Assembly (NCBI GenBank): GCA_036841525.1
Contig: DAITVZ010000017.1
Span: 1 to 64,000 of the forward strand
Source of the DNA: JAAYEA01 sp012689325
GTDB taxonomy: Bacteria; Chloroflexota; Anaerolineae; JAAYEA01
Length of the DNA: 64,000 nt
Direction: 5' to 3'
In this document: positions 8,406 to 20,293 of the stretch, one piece after another
How positions within the stretch are numbered: the first letter of the stretch is position 1
Layout of the letters: every line of letters begins with the position of its first letter
The notes under the pieces: generated by a model
The model's database searches: none
The model's input: the letters and a program-made list of their open reading frames with translations, nothing else
What the model was told of the DNA's origin: nothing
Made by a program: the position numbers and the translations under genes

Positions 8406-9260
8406 CTAGCTTTCTGTGATCAGGCTGCGCAGGATGCTCAGGTTCTCCACGTCCTCGGCCATCTCGGGGCCCTTGGGCGTTTCCAGGCTCATCGGCAGGC
8501 CCCGGAGTCGCTTGTCGTTGAGTATCTGCCGGAACGCCTCCAGCCCCAATTGCCCCTTGCCGATCTGCTCGTGGCGGTCCAGATGGCACCCCAGGCAGCC
8601 CTTGGCGTCGTTGAGGTGGACGAATTCGAGCCTATTCAGTCCCAGGGCGCGCTCGAACTCGGCCCAGGTCTCTTGAAAGCCCTCGGCGGTGCGCAACTCA
8701 TAGCCGGCGGAAAAGGCGTGACAGGTGTCGAAGCAAACGCCCAGCCAGCTCGGGTCTTGGACCATCTCCATGATGCGCGCCAGGTGCTCAAAGCGGTGGC
8801 CCAACACGGTCCCCTGGCCGGCCGTGTTTTCCAGCAGCACGTGGACCGGCAGGTTGGTATCCCGCTGCCGCAGCTCGTCCAGCGCCGCGGCGATGCGCTG
8901 CAACCCCGCTTCCTCGCCCGCGCCCATGTGCGCCCCGGGGTGGAGCACGATGCCGGGGATTTGGAGCTGCTGGCAGTTCTGCAGCTCTTCCCAGAAGGCT
9001 TCGATGGATCTGCGCCAGAGCGCCTCATCTGGGGAGCCGAGATTCAGCAGGTAGCGGGCATGGGCCACCACCGGCGCGATCCCGGTCGCGTGCTGCGCGG
9101 CGGCGAAGCGCTCTGCTTCCTCGGTGGCTACGACCTTGGTTTTCCATTGGGACGGGCCCGTGACGAAGACCTGGATGGTCTCGCAACCGATGGATTGCCC
9201 CCGCTCCAGGGCCTTTTCCGCGCCCCCGGCGGTGGACATGTGTGCGCCCAAACGTGGCAT
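8406..9260 (-). CDS. nfo: Endonuclease IV (AP endonuclease)
   Basis: The 284-residue protein is a full-length Zn-dependent TIM-barrel AP endonuclease. It opens with 'LGAHMSTAGG' and contains 'ARYLLNLGSP', 'LHPGAHMGAG', 'LLENTAGQG', 'GVCFDTCHAFSAGY' and 'VHLNDAKG', which supply the family's His/Glu/Asp zinc ligands. It cuts DNA at abasic sites in base excision repair. It is the middle gene of a minus-strand operon between a dithiol oxidoreductase (10 bases upstream) and a cupin (8 bases downstream). Confidence 0.96.
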   Translation of the reverse strand: MPRLGAHMSTAGGAEKALERGQSIGCETIQVFVTGPSQWKTKVVATEEAERFAAAQHATGIAPVVAHARYLLNLGSPDEALWRRSIEAFWEELQNCQQLQIPGIVLHPGAHMGAGEEAGLQRIAAALDELRQRDTNLPVHVLLENTAGQGTVLGHRFEHLARIMEMVQDPSWLGVCFDTCHAFSAGYELRTAEGFQETWAEFERALGLNRLEFVHLNDAKGCLGCHLDRHEQIGKGQLGLEAFRQILNDKRLRGLPMSLETPKGPEMAEDVENLSILRSLITES

Positions 9261-9270
9261 GGCCTGGCTC

Positions 9271-9918
9271 CTATCCCCCCTGGTTGGCGGCTTTGGCGAT
9301 CTCGAGCAGGAATTTGCCCTCCGGGATCAGGCCGTCAAAGATGAGCTTTTCGTTGACGATGGTGCGCGGCACGCTTTGGACCCCGTATTTCTCGGCCAGC
9401 TCGCCAAACTCGGTGGCGTCGATCCCCTCGGCGCGGATGAGGTCGCTCTCGATGGCGAGTTTGTGGGCGGTGCGGACCATGTTCGGGCAGACGGGGCAGA
9501 TGGGCGTGGTAAAGACCTGGATACGCACCGGCCGGGTGATCTGGGCGAGGTATTCCTGGGTCTTTTTGCCGAGCGCCGCCGCGCCTCTGGAGACGTCCAC
9601 CAGATCCTCGACAAAGGCGCCGAACTCGTAGCCGGTGGGGAGGCCAAAGAAGCGCACCCCATAGTCCTTCTGGCCGACCAGGGCGATGGCCGGGACCTTG
9701 TCGATGCCGTATCGCTCGGCTTGGGCCGGTTCGGCCTGGATATCATGGATCGTGGCGGACAGGTGGTCCGAGAGGGCGGCCAGCTCGGTCACCAGTTGCT
9801 GCGTCTGCGCACAGGCAGCGCACCCTTCCTGGGTAAAGACCAGCATGGACACCGGGCCGGACATGCCCTGTAGCATCTCGCGGATCTGTTGTTGCTCTTT
9901 TTCACCGATAATGGGCAT
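9271..9918 (-). CDS. Two-domain thioredoxin-like disulfide oxidoreductase (PDO-type)
   Basis: This 215-residue protein has two thioredoxin folds in tandem, each with a CXXC redox pair: 'GCAACAQ' near residue 32 and 'ICPVCPN' near residue 145. A cis-Pro position is visible after each ('KVPAIALVG', 'SVPRTIVN'). This matches the protein disulfide oxidoreductase/glutaredoxin-like family. The ATG at 9918 follows GGGAGG; the 50-residue longer in-frame form lacks similarity and is rejected. It heads the operon with nfo and the cupin gene. Confidence 0.9.
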   Translation of the reverse strand: MPIIGEKEQQQIREMLQGMSGPVSMLVFTQEGCAACAQTQQLVTELAALSDHLSATIHDIQAEPAQAERYGIDKVPAIALVGQKDYGVRFFGLPTGYEFGAFVEDLVDVSRGAAALGKKTQEYLAQITRPVRIQVFTTPICPVCPNMVRTAHKLAIESDLIRAEGIDATEFGELAEKYGVQSVPRTIVNEKLIFDGLIPEGKFLLEIAKAANQGG

Positions 9919-10039
9919 AGAGAGCCTCCCTCGAAAATCGCCTCGACTTGTCATGCCTCGGCCCGGGCACCGAATGCCCAGCCGAGGCTCCTTGGCACGG
10001 CGCTCTGCGCCGCGACCTCGGGGTGACCTGGCTGCAAAT

Positions 10040-10068
10040 AGTATATCGCGGAGGGAGGGGCGGCACAA
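10040..10068 (-). promoter_or_regulatory. Putative promoter of the PDO-nfo-cupin operon
   Basis: On the minus strand TTGTGC (10068-10063) and TATACT (10045-10040) are separated by 17 bases. It lies back-to-back with the lon promoter. Confidence 0.5.
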
Positions 10069-10103
10069 ATGAGGCGGATCATACGGGAGGGCTGTCTACA
10101 TAA

Positions 10104-10132
10104 TTGACAGAAGCTGGGCAAGGACGTATAAT
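10104..10132 (+). promoter_or_regulatory. Perfect-consensus sigma70 promoter of lon
   Basis: TTGACA (10104-10109), a 17-base spacer and TATAAT (10127-10132) match the consensus exactly. Transcription would start near 10139, about 30 bases before the lon start. No HrcA (CIRCE) or heat-shock-sigma box is evident. Confidence 0.88.
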
Positions 10133-10167
10133 CACCGCCAATTAGGGTTGTCTTAACGGAGGTTGTC

Positions 10168-12549
<2,382 letters not shown>

Positions 12550-12582
12550 AGCGGGCCGATGGCAGGAAAGACAGGAGGAGGG

Positions 12583-13686
12583 ATGAACCGATCCAAGGAC
12601 GTGGGGTTGGGCTGCCTGCTCGGGGTGCTCTTTCCTGTCTTGATCCTCGTCGCGCTCTATAGCCGCGGCGGCGCGTCGATCCGCGCGCTGCTCGAGCAGC
12701 TCTGGAAAGATGACCGCGTGGTGGCCCTGCACGAGTTGCCCCCGCCCGGGGCGCGGGTTTCCAGCGTGCAGCGCCTGGATACCAATGGCGACCTCTTTAA
12801 AGAGTGGGTGGTCACCTACCAGTACGATATCGCCGGCTGGAACTTTCCCGTCTCGTGCGTAATCTATGACCTGGAGGGCAAGGGCGCGCGCATCATCTAT
12901 CCCTACCCGCTGCTGACCCCCGGGGGGGACTATTTGGGCGAGGGCGCCGTCGGTTTTGGCATGGAGGACATCCTGCAGGAGCCGGCGGGCGCCGCGGGCC
13001 GGGCCGAGCTGCTGGTTAGCGATAGCCGGACCCTCTCGGTCTTTCGGGTCAAGAACACCGAGCCGCAGCTCGATCCCACGTGCCAGGTCTTTCCCAACCC
13101 CTACCAGTGCGAGGGCTTTTTCCGCGGGAACCTCTCCGTGAGCCGCAGCGGCGACCGGGTGGTGGTCACGGAGCGGGTCGGCAGCGAGCGCAGTCAGTTC
13201 GCCTCGCGGCGGGTCTACCGGCCCAGCGATGGCAGCTATTTCCGTCCGGGCACGCAGACCCTCTTGCCGGCCGTGGAGGCAAGCATCGAGTTCGCCTATG
13301 GCAAGCCAGCCGAGATCCTCGATACGCCCTATCCGGAAAAGCTCGTGCTCGGCTTTTATCAAGACCTGCTGACGGATGCGGCGTCGGGCTACCTGACCGA
13401 GGATGCCAAGAAGCGCTTTGCCGTGGGACAGTTGGATTATGGCTCGCCCTGGCCGCGCTCCAGCGTCCAGCGGGTGTTGGTGCAAGAGATCAGCTATGTG
13501 CCGGGCTCGGAGGATGTGGCCTCGGCGGTCTCACCCGTCGGGCAACAGCCCACCGCGGCGCAAGTGGTGCTCAAGGCGCGCTTTTACGGCCCCAGCAATC
13601 AGAGCGAGCTGCGCGAAATCCGCTGCTATCTGGTGCGCGTGGGCACGCAGTGGAAGCTGCAGGATGCCGGCTCGTCCGGCCTGTGA
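12583..13686 (+). CDS. Membrane-anchored protein of unknown function
   Basis: This 367-residue protein has one N-terminal membrane segment (about residues 9-29) and then a long soluble, probably extracytoplasmic, domain rich in beta strands. I recognise no family. The ectodomain includes 'DTNGDLFKEWVVTYQYD', which resembles proteins that evaluate a DNGD-type calcium-like loop. The ATG at 12583 follows AGGAGG; an upstream in-frame ATG at 12559 lacks such a site. It starts 33 bases after lon and precedes a zinc-ribbon membrane protein by 64 bases, so it may belong to the lon transcript. Confidence 0.75.
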   Translation: MNRSKDVGLGCLLGVLFPVLILVALYSRGGASIRALLEQLWKDDRVVALHELPPPGARVSSVQRLDTNGDLFKEWVVTYQYDIAGWNFPVSCVIYDLEGKGARIIYPYPLLTPGGDYLGEGAVGFGMEDILQEPAGAAGRAELLVSDSRTLSVFRVKNTEPQLDPTCQVFPNPYQCEGFFRGNLSVSRSGDRVVVTERVGSERSQFASRRVYRPSDGSYFRPGTQTLLPAVEASIEFAYGKPAEILDTPYPEKLVLGFYQDLLTDAASGYLTEDAKKRFAVGQLDYGSPWPRSSVQRVLVQEISYVPGSEDVASAVSPVGQQPTAAQVVLKARFYGPSNQSELREIRCYLVRVGTQWKLQDAGSSGL

Positions 13687-13750
13687 GGCGCGGCGGATCG
13701 GTCACCGTCAGATTATTTTGAGAGGTTGATGCGGAAAGGAGCGGTCAGGC

Positions 13751-14092
13751 ATGAAGTGTCCACTTTGCGGCCAGGAAGCGGAACAGGACGATCTGTTCTG
13801 TGGGAACTGCGGTTACAACCTGTTGCAGGATCGCGAACAGGCCCCTGAGGAGTCCCCGGCGGAGGCGGCCCCAGTCCCGGATGCGCCCGTGATCGGCGCT
13901 CCCTCTTCTACCCCCCTGGAGCCATCGCTGCCCGCCCGAACCGCGGTCCTGCCTGCGGGGGCTGCTGGCCCCGGGGCGAAAAAGCCGGTCTCAACCTGGC
14001 TCATCGTGCTGCTGGTGGCCTTGTTGGTGTTCCTGTGCTGCTGCTGCGTGGCGGGGCTCCTCTGGTTTGTGAATCAGCCAAGCTACTACTAA
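13751..14092 (+). CDS. Zinc-ribbon protein with C-terminal membrane anchor
   Basis: The 113-residue protein begins with a zinc ribbon: Cys3-X2-Cys6 and Cys17-X2-Cys20. A Pro/Ala-rich linker (about 28-80) and one membrane helix (about 83-106) follow. The helix contains four consecutive cysteines (96-99), which is odd. The zinc ribbon probably faces the cytosol. AAGGAG lies 9 bases before the ATG. Function is unknown. Confidence 0.82.
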   Translation: MKCPLCGQEAEQDDLFCGNCGYNLLQDREQAPEESPAEAAPVPDAPVIGAPSSTPLEPSLPARTAVLPAGAAGPGAKKPVSTWLIVLLVALLVFLCCCCVAGLLWFVNQPSYY

Positions 14093-14108
14093 CCCTCGGC
14101 GCCCGCTG

Positions 14109-14184
14109 AGGAGTCACGGATTCGCTCCATGCTTTGAACGGAATACCCGAAGCGAAACGAGCGAGCCGTGACTCCTTTTGTTTT
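14109..14184 (+). terminator. Long-hairpin terminator
   Basis: AGGAGTCACGG (14109-14119) pairs with CCGTGACTCCT (14166-14176). An inner helix TTCGCT/AGCGAA (14121-14126/14151-14156) lies inside, and TTTTGTTTT follows. It ends the lon-side plus-strand transcript. Confidence 0.75.
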
Positions 14185-14204
14185 CACATGCCTCGTCGCT
14201 GCGC

Positions 14205-15989
14205 TTAGGCGATGAGCCGTGCCTGGACGCGCGCCGAGGGGCTCCCCGCAGGAACTCGGAAAGACAGCCTTTTCAGCAGCGCGGGCTTGGCGTTGGCGCG
14301 CGAGGCCTCTTCCAGCACCTCCAGGTGGAAACGCGCGCCAGCGGGCTCGGCAATGGACAACTCGACGACGTGCCGCTGTCCCGTGAGCTTGGCGATGGCG
14401 CCCGATACCGTGACCTCCAGCCAGGTGACGAAAGCCTCCTCGACCTCCAAGGGCGACTGCAGGTCCGGGCGATCCTCGCAGTCGAACTGCCCATCAGGGC
14501 CGAGGGTCAGGGTGCGGGTCAGGCTGCGCAGCTCTGGCACGGGGTAGGCGCCGCCGATGCTCATGACCAGGCGCTTGGTGGGGCCAGCCAGGTCGCAGGC
14601 CACGATCTCGCCTCGATAGGCCGCGCCGGCGGCCTGGAGCTGGCCGCCGATCACGGGCAGGCTGTGCCCAAACGAGCTGCAAAAGAGGTTCTCGTAGCGA
14701 GTCGGGCTGAAATAACTGCGACTATAGAGGCCGCGCCCGGGGTCGGTCAGGAAGGTCTCGCCGTCGATGTGCAGGATGAACGTGCCCACATCGTTGTGGT
14801 TATGGTTCTCGGCGTTGTGGCCGGCTTTGGCCACCAGGACCACCGGGGCTGGCGAGGGGGTCGTGCCGACCAGGCGCACCACGCCGGCGTCTTGCAGCCA
14901 CTCGTCGCCAAGGTGAACCCGCTCCGGGCGCTTGCCGTCCCACCAGGCGATATGCCGCCAGGGTGGGGTGGTATGGCCGGGCGAGAGGGCCAGGGGGGCC
15001 GGCTCCGCCAGGAGGCCCAGCAGCTCGGTGACGCCGGTTCGTTCCGCCAGCCGGGCCACCAGGCCCGGGGCGAAGGAGACCTGCTCGTCGCAGTCGGAAT
15101 AGCTGGCGTAACGGCCCGGCGAGAGCATGACACGAAGGGGATAGCGAGCGATCTGTCGCAGCCGTGGGGTCCCCAGGATGTCGATGGCGCCCGCGGTGCG
15201 GTATCGCAGCAACTCGGCAAAAGGGATCACGTTGCTCAGCCCATATTGCCAATAGGCTGCACCCTCGGTGGAGCTGCCCTCCACCTCGAAGGCCGTCGAG
15301 AAAAAGACCTCCAGCCCGGCCAGGACAACCTCGAGGGCCTCGGCCAGCCGCCGGATGTCTTGCTCCAGCAGGAGAAAGGTGGCGCCCACGGCGCCGTTGC
15401 AGACGCCGTTCCAGTTGTTGGCCCCTTTATACCACCAAAAGCCCTCGTGGCCTTCCAGGTAGACGGCGTTGACCCGTCGCTCGATCTCGTCCGTGACGCG
15501 CCGTTTCACCTCGTCGGCCAGCACCCCATCGAGCACGGCGAGGGTCTCAGCCAGCAGAAAGGCCGTGCCAGCGTTGAACAAGTCTAGGGTCTGGGGCTCG
15601 CAGGCGGGGATGACCCAGGTGGTCTCTTCGCAGATGTCGTTTAGGTAGTCATGGACGTGATCGAGCGAGGACCTGTCGCCCAGCAGCACGCTTAGCGCCG
15701 CCGCGCCGAGGTTATCGCGCTTGGCAAAGTAGGGCGTCTCGTACCCACGCCGCTCGCCATTTCGCTGAAACTCGCGATAGAGCGTGTAGGTTGTCTGCGG
15801 GATGTTGCCGAGGGCCGCCAAGTGCGCCCGGGCGGCTCGCAACACCTGAAGGGATACTCCCGAGCCGCGCCCGTCGGCTAGGCCGGCTAGATCGGCAATG
15901 GCCGAGACGAGCGGGCGAGCTGGCTGCGCCTGCGAAAGGATAGCCCTCAACTCGGCGCTGGTGCGCGCTATGCCTGCGGCGGTGTGCAC
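14205..15989 (-). CDS. Heparinase II/III-like protein
   Basis: The 594-residue protein has an N-terminal alpha/alpha toroid-like region and a C-terminal beta domain. The heparinase II/III signature 'NHNHNDVGTFILHIDGE' lies near residue 395, followed by 'FLTDPGRGLYS'. Members cleave acidic polysaccharides by beta-elimination. No signal peptide is visible, so it may act on imported oligosaccharides in the cytosol. The start is GTG at 15989 with AAGGAG about 9 bases upstream. No transporter is adjacent. It ends 64 bases after the mfd start of the same strand's upstream gene set, so cotranscription with mfd is possible. Confidence 0.85.
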   Translation of the reverse strand: MHTAAGIARTSAELRAILSQAQPARPLVSAIADLAGLADGRGSGVSLQVLRAARAHLAALGNIPQTTYTLYREFQRNGERRGYETPYFAKRDNLGAAALSVLLGDRSSLDHVHDYLNDICEETTWVIPACEPQTLDLFNAGTAFLLAETLAVLDGVLADEVKRRVTDEIERRVNAVYLEGHEGFWWYKGANNWNGVCNGAVGATFLLLEQDIRRLAEALEVVLAGLEVFFSTAFEVEGSSTEGAAYWQYGLSNVIPFAELLRYRTAGAIDILGTPRLRQIARYPLRVMLSPGRYASYSDCDEQVSFAPGLVARLAERTGVTELLGLLAEPAPLALSPGHTTPPWRHIAWWDGKRPERVHLGDEWLQDAGVVRLVGTTPSPAPVVLVAKAGHNAENHNHNDVGTFILHIDGETFLTDPGRGLYSRSYFSPTRYENLFCSSFGHSLPVIGGQLQAAGAAYRGEIVACDLAGPTKRLVMSIGGAYPVPELRSLTRTLTLGPDGQFDCEDRPDLQSPLEVEEAFVTWLEVTVSGAIAKLTGQRHVVELSIAEPAGARFHLEVLEEASRANAKPALLKRLSFRVPAGSPSARVQARLIA

Positions 15990-16053
15990 GGTATCGCTCT
16001 CCTTCTCATGTAGGAAGCGCCCCGCCAGGCTTGCGTCGCCCGGCAGGGTATCC

Positions 16054-19000
16054 CTAACGCTTCGGCCCTTCCCAGGCCGCCTTGGCCTGGGCCATGGCCT
16101 CCAACAGATGCAGCAACGTTTGCCGGCTCAGCTCGCCGCCGCGGCCCCAGGGGAGGGAGACCTGGTTGGCGCGGATGATGGCCACGTTGCCGAACTGCCG
16201 GATCAGCTCCGGCCGGACGGGCGTCATCTCCTCGGGGGTGGCGAAGCGGACCACCACGCGCGTGTCATCGCGGGCGACGCTGCTGGCGCCCGCCAGGGTG
16301 GCGAGCACCTTCAGCCGCAACAGGTAGATGAGGTTGCTGGTTGGCTCGGGGAGCGGGCCAAAGCGATCGGCCAGCTCTTGCGCCACGTCGTCGATCTCTT
16401 GGATGGCGTTCAGGTTGGTCATGCGCTGGTAGAGCTTGAGCCGCAGCGGCACGTCGACCACGTAATCCTCGGGCAGGTGCGCGCTGAGCGGCAGGTCCAC
16501 GCTGGCCGAGTCGGTGGGCGAGAGGCTGGTGAAGGGCAGGCGGGCCTCCGGCTGGACGATCCCCTGCTGCCGTTGCAGTTTCTTGACGGCCTGGGAGAGG
16601 AGCCGCGTATAGAGCTCGAACCCCACGGCGGCGATCTGCCCGTGCTGGCGCGCGCCGAGGATCTCGCCCGCCCCGCGCAGCTCCAGGTCGCGCATGGCGA
16701 CCCGATAGCCGGCTCCCAGCTCGTTGGCCTCCAGGATGGTCTCCAGCCGCGACTTGGCGATGTCGGAAAGGGTCTGTCCCTTGTTGTGCAATAGATAGGC
16801 ATAGGCCTGCGCTGAGCTGCGCCCGACGCGCCCGCGCAGTTGGTAAAGCTGCGCCAGGCCGAACTTGTCCGCCTGGTTGATGATGATGGTGTTGACGCTG
16901 GGGATGTCCAGGCCGCTCTCGATGATGGTGGTGCAGAGCAGCACGTCGTATTTGCCTTCCATAAAGTCGAGCATGACGCGGGACAGCTCGTGCTCGTCCA
17001 TCTGGCCGTGGCCGATGATCAGCCGCGCCTCGGGGACGATCCGGTTCAGGTGCTGGGCGATCTGGCGGATGCCTTGCACGCGGTTATGCACGAAATAGAC
17101 CTGGCCGCCGCGTCCCATTTCCCGCAGGATGGCCTTGCGCACCAGCGAGTCGCTCATCTCGGCCACCTGGGTGCGGATGGGCAGCCGCTCCTCCGGGGGC
17201 GTGTCGATGATGCTCATGTCGCGCGCGGCAGTGAGGGCCATATAGAGGGTGCGCGGGATCGGCGTGGCGGTGAGGGTCAGCACGTCCACCTGGCTCCGCA
17301 ATTGTTTGAGCCGCTCCTTGTGCGCGACGCCAAAGCGCTGCTCCTCGTCGATGATCAACAGCCCCAGGTCCTTGAACTCGACATCTTTTTGGATCAGCCG
17401 GTGGGTGCCCACGACGATGTCGACCTGCCCGGTCGCCAGACGGTCCAGGATCTGGCCCTGCTCGGCGCGGGTCCGAAAGCGCGAGAGCATCTCGACGGTG
17501 ACGGGGAAAGCCTGCAGGCGGTCGCGGAAGGTGATATAGTGCTGCTGCGCCAGCACCGTGGTGGGGACCAGGATCGCCACCTGCTTGCCGTCCATCACCG
17601 ACTTGAAGGCGGCGCGCAAGGCGACCTCGGTCTTGCCATAGCCCACGTCGCCGCAGACCAGGCGGTCCATCGGGCGCTTTTTCTCCATGTCATCTTTGAC
17701 TTCATGGATGGCGCGCAGTTGGTCCTCGGTCTCTTCGTAGGGGAAGGAGGTCTCCATCTCTTCCTGCCAGGCGGTGTCCTGGCTGAAGGCGTACCCAGGC
17801 ACCACCTCGCGGGCGGCGTAGAGCTGCAAAAGCTCCTGCGCGATATCTTCCACGGCGCGTTTGGCGCGAGACTTGACGCGATCCCAGTCGGCGGTGCCGA
17901 GGCGGTGCAGCGCGGGCTCTTCCCCGGTGCCCACATAGCGCGTGATGCGGTCGGCCTGGTTGACCGGAACCCAGAGCCGGTCGCCCTCGGCGTACTCGAG
18001 CTCCAGGTACTCGCGCTCCACGCCGTCCACGGTCTTGCGCTGCAGGCCGCGATAGACGGCGATGCCGTGCTCCAGGTGGACCACGTGGTCGCCCTCGCGC
18101 AGGTCGGCGAAAAAGGCCTCCGGCGAAAAGGCGCGGCGGGTCACCTTGCGCGGGCGGCGGTACTTGGCCCAGCCAAAGATCTCCGAGTCCGTGAGAACCA
18201 CCAGCGCATCGGCGAGCTCGCGGTCGCGCAGCACCCACCCTTGCGCCATGCCGCCCTGCACGATGGTGAGGCTGCCGGGCGGCGGCGTCTCCACGACGTC
18301 CTCGGCCACGATGGGGTAGAGCCCTTCGTTGCGCAAGAGGTCGTCAAGGCGCTGCGCCTGGCGAGAGACCATCACGATGCGCTGCGGCCCGGCGCGCCAG
18401 GACTTGCAGTCCTCGGCCAGCTCGGCCAGTTGCCCGCCATAGCTATCGGCTGGGCCCAGGAGGTTGGCCCCTTCCTCCTCGGCTTGCCGGTGGGCCATGT
18501 CCAGCGTGGGGCGGCCGCGCAGCGCTGCCTCCAGGGCGGGCCAGGTGAAATAGGGCGTGGGATAGCCCTCGGGCAGGCCGCCCTCGTCCACCAGCTCGGC
18601 GCGGGTGACCCCCGCCTGCTCGATGAGCGTGGCGGCGGTGTTGGCCAGCTCGCCGCGCCCCTCGGTGACGATCGCCGCCGCTCGGGACAGAAAAGAAAGG
18701 AGCGAGCCGGGCTCGGAGTAGAGGTAGGGCAGATAGAACTCGATGCCGCGAAAGCCCTGCTCGAACTCCAGGTTTTCCATGTCTTGCTGCCAGCGCTGGC
18801 GCGCGAGAGCCTGGAGCTGGGCCACATCGGTGCGCTTGAGCCTGGCGAGGGCCAGCCGGCCATAGGACGGCAGCGCCTCCGTGGCGGGGCAGATGGCGGC
18901 GCGCTCGACGGTTTCCTGGGAGCGCTGGGTCTCGGGGTCAAAGGTGCGCAGGCTATCGATCTCGTCGCCAAAGAGCTCGATGCGCACGGGGTAACGCTGC

Positions 19001-19614
19001 CCGGGCGCGAAAATGTCCAGGATGCCGCCGCGCCGGCTAAAGCTGCCCGGCGCCTCCACCGCGCTGGTGGGCTGGTAGCCCAGGCGCAGGAGCGTCGTCA
19101 GCAGCTCGTTGAGGTCGATACGCTGGCGCAGCCGCAGCTCGCGGATGCTTTTGAGCAGATAGCTGGGGGCGATGCTCTTGTGCAACAGGGCCGCCACCGA
19201 GGTGACGATGATCGGGGCGGGCTGGGAGGCGGCCATCTCGGGGTACAGGTCCGGCCGGGCCAGCCAGGAAAGGAGCGCGATGCGCCGGTTGATCGTCTCG
19301 GCGCCCCAGATGGTCTTGTCATAAAGCAGGGCCTCGGGCGCGGGGAAAAGGTGGACCTGCTCCGGCGCGACGGACCACTGGCAGAGCTGGTCGTGCAGTT
19401 GGGTGGCTCGCTCGGGGTTGGCGGCGATCAGCACGAGCGGCCGCGGCGCCTCGCGTTGCAGGGCGGCCAGCAGGTAGGCGCGCCCCGCCGCCAAATCCCA
19501 GGCGGCGCTGGCCCCCTCGGGCGGGGTATCCCCGGCGGGCTGCTTCATATAGTCCCGCAGGGCCTGAAAAGCGGGTTGGTCATCTATGAGCGGCAAAAGC
19601 CCCGAAAGGTTCAC
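16054..19614 (-). CDS. mfd: Transcription-repair coupling factor
   Basis: This 1186-residue protein has normal Mfd length and order. The UvrB-like N-terminal region is followed by the RNA-polymerase-interacting CarD-like domain (about residues 500-560, 'DHVVHLEHGIAVY'). The RecG-like translocase has Walker A 'CGDVGYGKTE' near 658 and a DEEQ box ('LLIIDEEQRFGV') near 755. The TRCF C-terminal domain follows ('VDLPLSAHLPEDYV'). It removes stalled RNA polymerase at lesions and recruits UvrA. The start is GTG at 19614 with a weak GGATGG site, 31 bases after pth. Confidence 0.97.
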   Translation of the reverse strand: MNLSGLLPLIDDQPAFQALRDYMKQPAGDTPPEGASAAWDLAAGRAYLLAALQREAPRPLVLIAANPERATQLHDQLCQWSVAPEQVHLFPAPEALLYDKTIWGAETINRRIALLSWLARPDLYPEMAASQPAPIIVTSVAALLHKSIAPSYLLKSIRELRLRQRIDLNELLTTLLRLGYQPTSAVEAPGSFSRRGGILDIFAPGQRYPVRIELFGDEIDSLRTFDPETQRSQETVERAAICPATEALPSYGRLALARLKRTDVAQLQALARQRWQQDMENLEFEQGFRGIEFYLPYLYSEPGSLLSFLSRAAAIVTEGRGELANTAATLIEQAGVTRAELVDEGGLPEGYPTPYFTWPALEAALRGRPTLDMAHRQAEEEGANLLGPADSYGGQLAELAEDCKSWRAGPQRIVMVSRQAQRLDDLLRNEGLYPIVAEDVVETPPPGSLTIVQGGMAQGWVLRDRELADALVVLTDSEIFGWAKYRRPRKVTRRAFSPEAFFADLREGDHVVHLEHGIAVYRGLQRKTVDGVEREYLELEYAEGDRLWVPVNQADRITRYVGTGEEPALHRLGTADWDRVKSRAKRAVEDIAQELLQLYAAREVVPGYAFSQDTAWQEEMETSFPYEETEDQLRAIHEVKDDMEKKRPMDRLVCGDVGYGKTEVALRAAFKSVMDGKQVAILVPTTVLAQQHYITFRDRLQAFPVTVEMLSRFRTRAEQGQILDRLATGQVDIVVGTHRLIQKDVEFKDLGLLIIDEEQRFGVAHKERLKQLRSQVDVLTLTATPIPRTLYMALTAARDMSIIDTPPEERLPIRTQVAEMSDSLVRKAILREMGRGGQVYFVHNRVQGIRQIAQHLNRIVPEARLIIGHGQMDEHELSRVMLDFMEGKYDVLLCTTIIESGLDIPSVNTIIINQADKFGLAQLYQLRGRVGRSSAQAYAYLLHNKGQTLSDIAKSRLETILEANELGAGYRVAMRDLELRGAGEILGARQHGQIAAVGFELYTRLLSQAVKKLQRQQGIVQPEARLPFTSLSPTDSASVDLPLSAHLPEDYVVDVPLRLKLYQRMTNLNAIQEIDDVAQELADRFGPLPEPTSNLIYLLRLKVLATLAGASSVARDDTRVVVRFATPEEMTPVRPELIRQFGNVAIIRANQVSLPWGRGGELSRQTLLHLLEAMAQAKAAWEGPKR

Positions 19615-19645
19615 GGGTGTCCCATCCTGGCGTCTGGCCCGGCGC

Positions 19646-20251
19646 TCATCCGTTGAATTGGTTCATGGCGGCCTGGGCGCCCTCTTGCAGGAAGCACTCG
19701 ATGGCGGCGACGGCGCGCTCCCAGGCCTCTCGCATGGCGATCTCTTGGTCGGCGGAAAAGTCGTTCAGCACGTATTCGTAGGGCTCGCCCCGCTCCGGGC
19801 GGCCGATGCCCAGCCGCAGCCGGGGGAAATCGTCGCGCCCCAGTTGCTGGATGATCGAGGTCATGCCCTTGTGCCCGCCGGCGCTGCCGCTGGGCCGGAA
19901 GCGGATCTTGCCCAGGGGCAGGTCCAGGTCGTCATAGACCACCAGCAGGCGGCTGGGGGCCAGCTTGTACCAGTGCAGCAAGGGGACCACCGCCTCGCCG
20001 CTCGCGTTCATGTAGGTGAGCGGCTTGGCCAGGATGACCTGGGCCGTGGCGACCTGCCCGGCGGCGGTGTGCGCCTTGAAGCGCATCCGGTTGAAGGTCA
20101 GGTTCCATTTGCGCGCCAGCAGGTCGAGGCACTGAAAGCCGGCGTTGTGGCGGTTCTTGGCGTAGCGAGGGCCGGGGTTGCCCAGCCCGCAGATCAAGCA
20201 CGGCCCCTCTGGCCCGCTGGCGGGGTCATGGGCTGGCGGCGTTGGCGACAT
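19646..20251 (-). CDS. pth: Peptidyl-tRNA hydrolase
   Basis: The 201-residue protein matches bacterial Pth in length. It has the active-site motifs 'CGLGNPGPRYAKNRHNAG' (catalytic His35), 'KPLTYMN' and 'VVYDDLDLPLG'. It frees tRNA from stalled or dropped-off peptidyl-tRNA. GAGGAG precedes the ATG. It is likely cotranscribed with mfd, a pairing common in bacteria. Confidence 0.97.
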   Translation of the reverse strand: MSPTPPAHDPASGPEGPCLICGLGNPGPRYAKNRHNAGFQCLDLLARKWNLTFNRMRFKAHTAAGQVATAQVILAKPLTYMNASGEAVVPLLHWYKLAPSRLLVVYDDLDLPLGKIRFRPSGSAGGHKGMTSIIQQLGRDDFPRLRLGIGRPERGEPYEYVLNDFSADQEIAMREAWERAVAAIECFLQEGAQAAMNQFNG

Positions 20252-20293
20252 CTAGGCTCCTCGCGCCTCCGGTCGGGGCGGCGCACAGCGAAT

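Noticed and set aside
16840..19656. A 938-codon open frame on the plus strand opposite mfd
   Set aside because: It lies opposite the well-supported mfd gene and has no start context or domain.
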